NCBI GenBank assembly: GCA_903970355.1
Contig: CAJCIF010000306.1
Coordinates: forward strand, 1-11,441
Source: Actinomycetota bacterium
GTDB lineage: Bacteria; Cyanobacteriota; Vampirovibrionia; Obscuribacterales; Obscuribacteraceae
Direction: 5' to 3'
Length of the DNA stretch: 11,441 nucleotides
A program made the translations under genes and the position numbers. Below, piece after piece: positions 1 through 6,583 of the stretch. Numbering within the stretch: position 1 is the first letter of the stretch; the number at the start of each line of letters is the position of its first letter. The notes beneath the pieces were generated by a model. That model did not search any database. It worked only from the letters and a program-made list of their open reading frames with translations, and had not been told where the DNA came from.

Positions 1-2
1 GC

Positions 3-1010
3 TATATCGGCTCCGCCAACGGTAACGTGCATTATGATAATTTGGAACTTACGCGGCAGGTACGGCAATATGAATTGCGCGATACCAATAAATTGTCAGG
101 TTCTGATTTGGCAGCATTTCATGCGGAGAAACGTAGCTTAATAAAGCAAAAGGGTGATGCTGACAACATGGTTCAGGGTATCAGCAATTTTAAAAACGAA
201 GAAATAAATCTCAAATATGCTGCAAAAGATGCCACCGATTTTCGAAATTACCTGGTTTCTGAAGGCAAATTTAAAGCTGATCACGTCAAACTACTTACAG
301 ACGGCGAGGCAACACGAGAGAATATCATTGCCTCTCTTGGTGAAAAATGGCTGGCTCGTTCGGCTCACCGCAACGATTTGGTTGTTATATATGTTTCCAG
401 TCATGGTGCGCAAGTCAAAGACGTTGGCAACGCAAGTTTTATTGTCCCGTATGAAGGCAAGTTTGAAAATATTGTTTTGACGGGAATTCCGTTAAATTGG
501 ATAACGGTTGGGGTTCGTGACACCGTTCCGTGCGATAGAGTGCTTTTGATTCTTGATGTCTGCCATGGTGGCGCGGTCCAACTTGCTGAGCCGGCCGAGG
601 ATGATCAGCAGCACTCCAATCTTGCAATTGCTTATTCTAAAGACCTCATTCCTCAAACACTTCCCGCATCTCCCGTACCTCCGGTACCGCCGAAAACATT
701 TAAATTGAGTGATGCTTCGGTGGCTCGAAATCAAGTTGTGCTTGCCTCCAGTCAATCGGAGCAGCTCTCATGGGAATCCAAAAATTATCCCAATGGCGTT
801 TTTACAAAGAGACTGATCGAAGGGCTCAGGCTCAAAGGCAATCGCACAACGGTAAGCGAAGCCTATGAGTACTTGAAACAAAAAGTCGAGGAAGAAGTCT
901 TGCGCGATCGGGCCATAATACAAACGCCTGTTTTATTGTCTAAGCTTCGCGGCGCCCAAAGTCTGTTACTGCAAGTTGAGCCAACTGAGCCCCGGCCCGC
1001 TCCCCTATAG
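3..1010 (+). CDS. Caspase-like (peptidase C14) family protein, 5' end cut by window edge
   Basis: This is a cysteine protease of the caspase/metacaspase fold (clan CD). The reading frame stays open to the left edge, so the true start lies outside; the GTG at 27 is only the first internal start-like codon. Counting from that GTG, the caspase core begins near residue 49 with GISNFKNEEINLKYAAKDA, the usual first strand and helix. The catalytic His is H126 in YVSSHG. The catalytic Cys is C179 in DVCHGG, where the family usually has DxCHSG. The C-terminal lobe includes VVLASSQSEQLSWES and NGVFTKRLIEGL, the typical second subunit. A Pro-rich stretch (about residues 209-222) lies between the Cys and that lobe, where caspases carry the processing linker. 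Both catalytic residues are present, so it is probably active. Its substrate is unknown and nothing in the neighbours points to one. Confidence 0.88.
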   Translation, partial: YIGSANGNVHYDNLELTRQVRQYELRDTNKLSGSDLAAFHAEKRSLIKQKGDADNMVQGISNFKNEEINLKYAAKDATDFRNYLVSEGKFKADHVKLLTDGEATRENIIASLGEKWLARSAHRNDLVVIYVSSHGAQVKDVGNASFIVPYEGKFENIVLTGIPLNWITVGVRDTVPCDRVLLILDVCHGGAVQLAEPAEDDQQHSNLAIAYSKDLIPQTLPASPVPPVPPKTFKLSDASVARNQVVLASSQSEQLSWESKNYPNGVFTKRLIEGLRLKGNRTTVSEAYEYLKQKVEEEVLRDRAIIQTPVLLSKLRGAQSLLLQVEPTEPRPAPL

Positions 1011-1048
1011 ATTTACGTAATCACTCACTCCACTAAAGGAAGATCACT

Positions 1049-2092
1049 GTGTGTAACCAAAAACAACAATCCATCAAACTCGTTGCTTCAACGCTTGCCG
1101 TCTCGCTCATATCATCGATGACGTTATTGGGCACCAGGGTTGATGCCTTTTGGCCGTTTACGCATAAACAGAAAGCGCAGGCTAAAGTAGATCGCAAACA
1201 AAGATCGGTTTCAGCAATTGAAGTTGGTCTAGTACCTGGAGCACCGCCGGCACTATATTGGAAGCCCAGCGGTGAGCCGAAATCCGCCGTTCTTTGTCTG
1301 CATGAACTGGGTCTGCACAAAGGTGTATTCAATGATCTAGGTCAGCGTCTGGCTAACGACCAAATCGCTGTTTACGCTATCGATCTGCGTGGTTTCGGTG
1401 GGTGGACCGAAAAAGAATGGAAGCATAAAGAACATACGGATGCGTCAATGAATCTGGATAAAACTTTGGCCGACAGCAAAGCAGCTGTAGAAGAGATTCA
1501 CAAGCTCCATCCAAATATTCCTGTTTTCATTCTCGGTGAAGCTATGGGCGGTGCCCTAGCCATGAAGGCAGCCACTAAATTCCCAGATTTGATCGAAGGA
1601 GCAATTGTATCGGCTCCAGCTGGAGATCATTTCAATACAATTTCAAACTATTCGCGTGTGAGTGCGCAATTAATGACGAAAGGTCCGAACAGCAAATTTA
1701 CGGCATTGGGAGAAGATCTACTCGATCGTGCAACACCTAAACCAGAACTGCGGGAAGTGATGCGTAAAGATGCAGATGTTCGTCTGGATATTACGCCGAA
1801 GGAAATGATGGCATGCCAATTCTTTATGTATACAACCAAAAGAATGGCGCGCAATATCAAGGAAACACCTGTGATGATCGTGCAGGGACAAAAAGACGGC
1901 GAAACCAAACCAGCAAGTGCGAAAGCTGTCTACAATAATCTGGCAACTAAAGACAAGAAGTATCTGCCTGTTGCTCAAGGTGACCATTACGTTTTCGAAG
2001 ACTCTAAGGTGGATGACGACGTCGTTAGAACTACCGTCGCCTGGCTAGATGAGCACACGAAAACGAACTCTCTGCAGGGCAAGAAAATCTAA
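1049..2092 (+). CDS. Secreted alpha/beta hydrolase-fold protein (monoacylglycerol lipase-like) lacking the nucleophile Ser
   Basis: A 347-residue protein of the alpha/beta hydrolase superfamily, closest in style to the monoacylglycerol lipase/serine aminopeptidase S33 group. It starts at GTG 1049, with AAGGAAG at 1036-1042 as ribosome binding site. Residues 8-33 form a Sec signal peptide ending near VDA, so it acts outside the cytoplasm. Visible fold markers are VLCLHELGLHKG (81-92, the oxyanion-loop strand), AIDLRGFGGW (110-119), the nucleophile elbow ILGEAMGGALA (161-171), MIVQGQKDGE (276-285) with the acid Asp283, and GDHYVFED (311-318) with His313. The elbow is the oddity. The family has G-x-Ser-x-G, whereas codon 165 here is GCT (Ala), one base from TCT. 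The rest of the fold is intact, so this is either a non-catalytic family member or an enzyme using another residue. It lies 38 bp after the caspase gene with no clear promoter between them, so they may be cotranscribed. Confidence 0.85.
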   Translation: MCNQKQQSIKLVASTLAVSLISSMTLLGTRVDAFWPFTHKQKAQAKVDRKQRSVSAIEVGLVPGAPPALYWKPSGEPKSAVLCLHELGLHKGVFNDLGQRLANDQIAVYAIDLRGFGGWTEKEWKHKEHTDASMNLDKTLADSKAAVEEIHKLHPNIPVFILGEAMGGALAMKAATKFPDLIEGAIVSAPAGDHFNTISNYSRVSAQLMTKGPNSKFTALGEDLLDRATPKPELREVMRKDADVRLDITPKEMMACQFFMYTTKRMARNIKETPVMIVQGQKDGETKPASAKAVYNNLATKDKKYLPVAQGDHYVFEDSKVDDDVVRTTVAWLDEHTKTNSLQGKKI

Positions 2093-2165
2093 GTCGTGCA
2101 AGTACCCAAGTTTTAGACCAATAACTTTCGGGAATGAGAACTTGTGAATAGCCAAATTCGGGGTA

Positions 2166-2570
2166 ATGATCATGACTGAAGGGCCAGGTGACGCACAAGT
2201 CGGCAAACCAGGACAACCGAAACCACCTGATGTATCAGAACATTTATACAAATCGGCAATGCAGGAATATCAAGCGCGTGAAACTCCAAAGGAGGCAGTG
2301 GCAACACTAGACAATACCGCGGCCGTTGAAAAAATGTTTCCCAACGACAGGGCGAAGCAAGATGCTGCCTACCGAATAATGATGCATGATATGAAAATTC
2401 CAGGATATCCTGAGATCAGCCAAGCCGATTCCAAACTGTTTTCGCCGACCGAAAAGGCCGCAATAGATAAGTACGTCTCTGAATATAAGCCTTCAGAAGA
2501 TCTGGCCGCTGTGGATGCAGAGGCGAAGAAGCTAGAAAAAATGGGATTCCCTCGAGTCCACCAAAATTGA
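2166..2570 (+). CDS. Small hydrophilic hypothetical protein
   Basis: A 134-residue protein that I do not recognise. It has no signal peptide and no membrane segment. The N-terminus is Gly/Pro rich (residues 5-22); the rest is charged and probably helical, with Ala/Lys/Glu-rich segments at 40-75 and 108-126. Start choice is open between ATG 2166 and ATG 2172. The GGGGT at 2160-2164 is a weak ribosome binding site and is better spaced for 2172, which would give 132 residues. It follows the hydrolase gene by 73 bp on the same strand. The coding frame and amino-acid make-up look genuine, since no frame on the other strand gives a more convincing protein here, but the function is unknown. Confidence 0.6.
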   Translation: MIMTEGPGDAQVGKPGQPKPPDVSEHLYKSAMQEYQARETPKEAVATLDNTAAVEKMFPNDRAKQDAAYRIMMHDMKIPGYPEISQADSKLFSPTEKAAIDKYVSEYKPSEDLAAVDAEAKKLEKMGFPRVHQN

Positions 2571-2796
2571 ATTAGCTAGAGAAAACTGCGTCATGTCGTC
2601 TGTGAATGTCAAGTAGTTCATCCCGTGAGCCTCACAGGGGTGGCGATTAACAACTCCGAAACAACTTGATAACATCTTTTTACGAATCCTGCCCTACAGT
2701 GAGTAAGTTACTAGGAAGGGCTGGGCAAACAAAATACTAAAGCAAGACCACGCAAGGGGTCTGCCTTGTTTTGGCGCCTAAGGGGGAGATTCGATT
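2571..2796 (+). other. Intergenic leader with small hairpins before the 2797 gene
   Basis: This gap of 226 bp holds no convincing gene. I see no good sigma-70 promoter: a TTGATA at 2666-2671 lacks a -10 box at proper spacing. Just before the next gene are two short, mutually exclusive hairpins, AGACC/GGTCT (2745-2749 with 2758-2762) and CAAGG/CCTTG (2753-2757 with 2764-2768). They are followed by a strong ribosome binding site, AAGGGGGAG, about 10 bases before ATG 2797. The hairpins are too short to call a regulatory RNA. Confidence 0.3.
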
Positions 2797-3576
2797 ATGA
2801 CGACACCGACACCTATAGAGCAAACGCAACCTACTGAAACGCCAACCAACAAATCGACTTTTCCAGCCGGATTGGGAGGGCAGCTTCTCTCTACATATGA
2901 AGCGGCTCAGATTCTCGCTCAATCGAATGACATTCGAAATAAGAATATGTCCGCTTCCCTTAATGCAATCCTTCCTCAAGATGTAATTTCATTTGATAAC
3001 AATGCGCAAACGGTGAGCGTCAAAGACGTTGATCCTGGTCAAAATATGGTGCTCAAGCCAGACGGCACATATTCCGAAACGGACGCTAACGGTAAAAACA
3101 CAGTGAATGCCACATGGAAAATGAATGGAGCCGGTGTAGAAATTGATTATCCAGATGTATCATCCGTTATTTACGCAGACGGCACTCAGCAAGATTTAAA
3201 ATCTTGGAATGGAGTGCTAAACAACAAAGATGGCTCTCAGTCTGCACAAGGCGATGAACTGAACTTTAGCGAGAAATGGACCACAGCTCCTGGAAAGAAC
3301 GGGAGCACAGAGTTATCGTTAATGGGCGACAAATATACTTTGAACATTGATGGCAAAACGGGTTCGGTGGACGGCAAGAATTTTACCTACCAACAGGTAG
3401 GCGACAGCTACGACATCACATTTGCCAACGGAGCACAAATCGCAGTTCAACAAGGCATTGCCAATCAGCAATTCCAAGTAGTCACGCTTCCTAACGATGA
3501 TGCGGCAAATGGCCTACCAAAAGGTTTGAAGAAAGAGTGGAACAAGAACGCCAACACCATGACACTAGTTGGTTAG
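2797..3576 (+). CDS. Beta-rich hypothetical protein with repeated Asp-Gly turns
   Basis: A 259-residue protein not recognised as a known family. The start ATG 2797 is well supported by the purine-rich AAGGGGGAG just upstream. Residues 2-22 are Thr/Pro/Gln rich and look disordered; there is no signal peptide or membrane helix. Residues 29-60 look helical (LLSTYEAAQILAQS). From about 63 to the end, short strands alternate with turns of the type x-(D/N)-G-x: PDGT (88-91), ADGT (127-130), KDGS (144-147), IDGK (184-187), VDGK (191-194) and ANGA (210-213). This pattern suggests a stack of beta-hairpins, as in surface or structural repeat proteins. The gene ends about 20 bp before the convergent aldo/keto reductase, with no obvious terminator between them. 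Its function cannot be read from the sequence. Confidence 0.7.
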   Translation: MTTPTPIEQTQPTETPTNKSTFPAGLGGQLLSTYEAAQILAQSNDIRNKNMSASLNAILPQDVISFDNNAQTVSVKDVDPGQNMVLKPDGTYSETDANGKNTVNATWKMNGAGVEIDYPDVSSVIYADGTQQDLKSWNGVLNNKDGSQSAQGDELNFSEKWTTAPGKNGSTELSLMGDKYTLNIDGKTGSVDGKNFTYQQVGDSYDITFANGAQIAVQQGIANQQFQVVTLPNDDAANGLPKGLKKEWNKNANTMTLVG

Positions 3577-3596
3577 ATTGAGAGGTTGCTCGATCA

Positions 3597-4532
3597 TCAC
3601 TTAAGGCGGATGAATCCAGGGCTCCCTGACTCTACTACTTGATTCAACCTTTGACGGGTCTTGATGGCATTGATCTCAGCAAAGGCGTCCTCAGGCAGAG
3701 GAGAAATGTCGAAATTCTCCAGGGCGCGAGCTGTTGTTTTGGGCGTCGTCAACATAGCCGTCCCGCGCTGTACAGCCCACGCCAACAAAACCTGAGCGGG
3801 TGTCTTTCCTATGCGAGCGGCGATCGACAGAACTACGGGGTCTTCTATTGGCCCCGGGCGCATACCGTGACCTAAGGGAGCAAAGGCCAAAAGCACCATG
3901 CCCTTTTCACGGCAGAAATCCAACAATTCCGTTTCCGGTAAATAGATATGGGATTCAACCTGAACCACCGCGGGTTTGATGGTTGCTGCCTCGTAAAGCG
4001 GAGCAAGCTGCTCCAGTTTTATGTCGGACAAACCAATAGCGCGGCTTTTTCCTTCAGTGACAAGACGTTCCATCGCCTGCCAAGTATCGAGCAAAGTCAC
4101 GCCCTTGTCGTAGATGATATTACCGGCGGCATCGCGCGGATCAAATTCTTCCCCTGGCTGAAAGGCAAACGGTGTGTGGGCCAGATAGAGGTCCAGATCG
4201 TCCAGTCCGAGTCGCTTCAAGCTTGCTTCGAACGCCGGTTTGACTCTCTCCGGCCGGTGATTGGTGTTCCAAAGTTTTGTCGTCATGAAGAGGTCCTGGC
4301 GTTTGATGACGCCCGCGTCGAAGGCGGACTTAAGCGCCTCACCAACCTCACGCTCATTTTGATAGCGTTCAGCGCAATCGAAATGGCGATAACCAACGTC
4401 CACGGCGTCGCGGGTTGCACTGATCGTAAGTGCAAGATCGGCAATCAGCGTTCCGAATCCGACTGCCGGAATCTGGCCGGTTCCGTTTTTGAGCGGAATC
4501 CTCATAGTCTGAAAATCAGCATATTTAATCAT
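3597..4532 (-). CDS. Aldo/keto reductase
   Basis: An NADPH-dependent reductase of aldehydes or ketones, with the AKR TIM-barrel fold, in the cytoplasm. Starting from ATG 4532 it has 311 residues, the normal family length. This start is preferred over the upstream 4571 because AAGGAG (complement of 4538-4544) sits just before it. The four catalytic residues are all present: Asp52 in GYRHFD, Tyr57 in AERYQNE, Lys86 in MTTKLW and His119 in LYLAHTP. The N-terminal strand MRIPLKNGTGQIPAVGFGT and the C-terminal MLTTPKTTARALENFD (a cofactor-binding loop, usually IPKS/IPGS-like) also fit. It is divergent from the zinc alcohol dehydrogenase, with 265 bp between the starts. That gap contains a palindromic site also found before 6584. 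The shared site suggests co-regulation in a carbonyl or electrophile detoxification response; the true substrate is not evident. Confidence 0.93.
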   Translation of the reverse strand: MIKYADFQTMRIPLKNGTGQIPAVGFGTLIADLALTISATRDAVDVGYRHFDCAERYQNEREVGEALKSAFDAGVIKRQDLFMTTKLWNTNHRPERVKPAFEASLKRLGLDDLDLYLAHTPFAFQPGEEFDPRDAAGNIIYDKGVTLLDTWQAMERLVTEGKSRAIGLSDIKLEQLAPLYEAATIKPAVVQVESHIYLPETELLDFCREKGMVLLAFAPLGHGMRPGPIEDPVVLSIAARIGKTPAQVLLAWAVQRGTAMLTTPKTTARALENFDISPLPEDAFAEINAIKTRQRLNQVVESGSPGFIRLK

Positions 4533-4648
4533 GGGAACTCCTTCGTTCTCCGAACCAAAATGGTGCTGCAAAACCTGCGAGCATACACTCTAGCGCGTTT
4601 CCATTAAAGAGTTGTGAATCTTGAAATCGATTTGCACGTTTTTTCGTG

Positions 4649-4680
4649 GAAAAGGAAATCATTAGAAAAGGAAATTATTC
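4649..4680 (+). repeat. Two tandem 16-bp direct repeats in the divergent promoter region
   Basis: GAAAAGGAAATCATTA (4649-4664) is followed directly by GAAAAGGAAATTATTC (4665-4680). The copies match at 14 of 16 positions. They abut the palindromic site at 4679-4700, and a short inverted repeat CACG-TTTTTT-CGTG (4635-4648) lies just before them. The position between two divergent genes suggests a regulator-binding or curved-DNA element rather than coding repeats. Confidence 0.6.
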
Positions 4681-4700
4681 ACCATATATGATGGCATACA
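4679..4700 (+). promoter_or_regulatory. Putative operator, copy 1 (imperfect palindrome)
   Basis: This 22-bp stretch matches 6538-6559 at 21 of 22 positions. Its core CACCATATATGATG is one base away from the perfect palindrome CACCATATATGGTG seen in copy 2. It ends 97 bp before the alcohol dehydrogenase start and lies about 147 bp before the divergent aldo/keto reductase start, so one bound dimer could affect both. The two-fold symmetry fits a dimeric regulator. No regulator gene is in the window, so the binding protein is unknown. Confidence 0.6.
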
Positions 4701-4735
4701 AACATTTACCACAATTACGGCGCGGATTTAAATCG

Positions 4736-4764
4736 TTGAAAAATAGCGAGCAAACTGTTAATGT
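4736..4764 (+). promoter_or_regulatory. Possible sigma-70 promoter for the alcohol dehydrogenase operon
   Basis: TTGAAA (4736-4741) resembles a -35 box and is followed after 17 bases by TAATGT (4759-4764), a weak -10 box. Transcription would start roughly 25 bases before ATG 4798. The operator copy at 4679-4700 would lie about 36 bases upstream of the -35, a position more typical of an activator than a repressor. The -10 match is poor, so this is tentative. Confidence 0.3.
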
Positions 4765-4797
4765 TCGCCGGGCCAGAGAGAGGCAAGAGGAAAAGCA

Positions 4798-5844
4798 ATG
4801 GATCAACAAGAAACAGTTGCAACCCGGTCAGGTCAGGCGGTTCGCCTTGCGCAACCCAAGGGCACATTCTCCTTTGAGAAGGTCGAATACCCTCCTCTGC
4901 AACGTGATCAGGTTCTTGTAAAGGTATCCGTGTGTGGTATCTGCCACAGCGATAAACTTGCGGTGGAGGGTTTATATCCGGGGCTCAAATTCCCCATTGT
5001 ACCCGGTCATGAAATTGCGGGAACCATCGAATCTAAAGGACCAGACGCCATAAGGTTAAATGTAGGCGACAGAGTCGGTGTCGGTTGGCATGGTGGGCAT
5101 TGTGGACGCTGTGCGCCATGCCGCAGTAGTGATTTCATCTCTTGCTTAAATATGGAGGTGCCAGGTTTCACCTTGAATGGTGGATTCGCGCATTACGCCA
5201 TTTTTTCGGAATCGGTATGCTCGTCCATACCGGATGCTCTCAATAATTTCGATGCTGCACCAATGATGTGCGCTGGAGTCTCCGTATTTAATGCCCTGCG
5301 CAACTCAGGCGCGCGAGCTGGTGATACAGTAGCGATTCTCGGCGTCGGTGGTCTTGGACATTTAGGCGTGCAATTTGCAAAGAAGATGGGATTCTATACC
5401 GTTGCTATTGCACGAAGCAAAGATAAAGAAACGCTTGCCAGCAAACTTGGTGCCGATCTTTATCTGGATTCGGAGAACAAAGATTCAGTCGCATCCCTAA
5501 AAGCATCAGGGGGAGCAAAAGTTATTCTTGCAACTGTCGCTAGTTCAAAAGCAATGTCTCCATGGATTGATGCTCTGGCGGTGGGTGGAAGATTGATGAT
5601 TGTCGGGATAGACAGTGAGCCAATTAACGTCTTACCACTCCAACTTATTAAAGGCCACCGTCAAATTATGGGATGGCCCGGTGGAACGCCAAAGGATGCT
5701 GAGGAATGCATGGAATTTGCCGCTCGCTTTGGCGTTCGGCCGATGGTTGAGAAGTATTCATTTGAAGACGTTGCGGACGGCTACGAACGCATGATGAGTG
5801 GCAAAGCCAGATTTAAAGTTGTCATCGATGTGGCTGGCAAATGA
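4798..5844 (+). CDS. Zinc-dependent alcohol dehydrogenase (MDR family)
   Basis: A 348-residue medium-chain dehydrogenase that interconverts alcohols and aldehydes with NAD(P). It is full length for the family and cytoplasmic. Catalytic zinc ligands are Cys49 (CGICHSD), His71 (PGHEIAG) and Cys158 (MMCAG). The structural zinc site is complete, with Cys102, Cys105, Cys108 and Cys116 in HCGRCAPCRSSDFISC. The Rossmann nucleotide loop is GVGGLGHLG (182-190). The start ATG 4798 has a GAGG-type purine tract a few bases upstream. The gene overlaps the nitroreductase by 4 bp (ATGA at 5841-5844), so the two are probably translationally coupled. With the divergent aldo/keto reductase this makes three redox enzymes under one intergenic region, which suggests joint detoxification of reactive carbonyls. 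The exact substrate is not readable from the sequence. Confidence 0.94.
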   Translation: MDQQETVATRSGQAVRLAQPKGTFSFEKVEYPPLQRDQVLVKVSVCGICHSDKLAVEGLYPGLKFPIVPGHEIAGTIESKGPDAIRLNVGDRVGVGWHGGHCGRCAPCRSSDFISCLNMEVPGFTLNGGFAHYAIFSESVCSSIPDALNNFDAAPMMCAGVSVFNALRNSGARAGDTVAILGVGGLGHLGVQFAKKMGFYTVAIARSKDKETLASKLGADLYLDSENKDSVASLKASGGAKVILATVASSKAMSPWIDALAVGGRLMIVGIDSEPINVLPLQLIKGHRQIMGWPGGTPKDAEECMEFAARFGVRPMVEKYSFEDVADGYERMMSGKARFKVVIDVAGK

Positions 5845-6524
5845 AAGGCGATCTAGAAAAGGTAGTGACTATGTATGACCTCGACGCAGCGATCAATGGG
5901 CGCCATTCAATTAGGAAGTTTTTGCCGCGTCCTGTCCCCAAAGACTTACTTATGGAGTGCTTGGCGCTCGCCCAACATGCTCCCTCGAACTCAAATATTC
6001 AACCATGGCGGATGTTTATCGCCGCCGGGACAATTCATGATCGGCTAAAAGAAGCTCTGATGGCAGCATCTCGAGAGTCGGAACCTAGCGTTCCAGTTCT
6101 ACCTGAGCACTATAAGCATTTTCGTATAGACTTAGGCGCTCAGGTTTACGGTGTAGGCATGGGAATTCCTCGTGAAGATAAGGAAGGCAGGAGGGCTGCC
6201 GTTCTGCGCAACTGGGAATTTTTCGGCGCACCACTGGTTGGCATTGTTTGTATCGACAAAGAACTGGGTCCCCCGGATATGGTGGCCGTCGGGATGTATT
6301 TACAAACGTTAGTGCTTTCCCTCACCGCCCGGGGAGTATCGACGTGTGTGCAGGTTGCCTTGGCGGGATATCCTGAAATCTTATACAAAGAGCTCTCTAT
6401 ACCGCGGCAACTATCGATCATATGCGGAATGTCAATTGGTTATGCAGATCCGGATTTCCCGGCGAACAAGCTGAATATCGGCCGTAACCCGATTGAAAAC
6501 AACGTTACGATCCTAGGGTATTAG
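5841..6524 (+). CDS. Nitroreductase family FMN-dependent oxidoreductase
   Basis: An FMN-dependent NAD(P)H oxidoreductase of the nitroreductase family, reducing nitroaromatics, quinones or similar electrophiles. Family marks are INGRHSIRKF (18-27, FMN phosphate contacts), HAPSNSNIQPW (46-56) and the C-terminal block GYADPDFPANKLNIGRNPI (200-218). The ATG at 5841 overlaps the dehydrogenase stop codon (ATGA), giving 227 residues. A second ATG at 5871 would give 217 residues. It has a better ribosome binding site (AAAAGG at 5857-5862) and starts the protein right before the conserved first helix, so it may be the real start. Pairing with an alcohol dehydrogenase in one operon fits a stress-response role against electrophiles. 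Confidence 0.92.
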   Translation: MKGDLEKVVTMYDLDAAINGRHSIRKFLPRPVPKDLLMECLALAQHAPSNSNIQPWRMFIAAGTIHDRLKEALMAASRESEPSVPVLPEHYKHFRIDLGAQVYGVGMGIPREDKEGRRAAVLRNWEFFGAPLVGIVCIDKELGPPDMVAVGMYLQTLVLSLTARGVSTCVQVALAGYPEILYKELSIPRQLSIICGMSIGYADPDFPANKLNIGRNPIENNVTILGY

Positions 6525-6537
6525 AAGCAAAAACCTT

Positions 6538-6559
6538 TCACCATATATGGTGGCATACA
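6538..6559 (+). promoter_or_regulatory. Putative operator, copy 2 (perfect 14-bp palindrome)
   Basis: CACCATATATGGTG (6539-6552) is a perfect 14-bp palindrome. The GGTG arm also pairs with a second CACC at 6558-6561 across GCATA, giving alternating CACC/GGTG/CACC arms. The 22-bp block repeats the site at 4679-4700 with a single difference. It ends 24 bases before ATG 6584, so it overlaps the likely promoter or early leader of that gene, a position typical of a repressor. The TATATG inside it could itself act as a -10 box. Confidence 0.65.
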
Positions 6560-6583
6560 CCAGTTAAACTACAGGGAGATTTT

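Noticed and set aside
1033..1332. Minus-strand open frame opposite the hydrolase signal peptide region
   Set aside because: It is a shadow of the alpha/beta hydrolase gene, which has a convincing fold and ribosome binding site.
2666..2700. TTGATA and TACAGT as a promoter for the 2797 gene
   Set aside because: The spacing of 23 bases is too long for a sigma-70 promoter and the -10 match is weak.
3948..4607. 219-residue plus-strand open frame opposite the aldo/keto reductase
   Set aside because: It is antisense to a clearly conserved gene with all four catalytic residues, and its translation has no recognisable family features.
4649..4680. Tandem 16-bp repeats considered as a CRISPR or transposon end
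   Set aside because: There are only two adjacent copies without spacers, and no transposase or cas gene is nearby.
4646..4921. 91-residue plus-strand frame crossing the divergent promoter region into the dehydrogenase
   Set aside because: It runs through the tandem repeats and operator and overlaps the zinc dehydrogenase in another frame; its product is low-complexity and basic.
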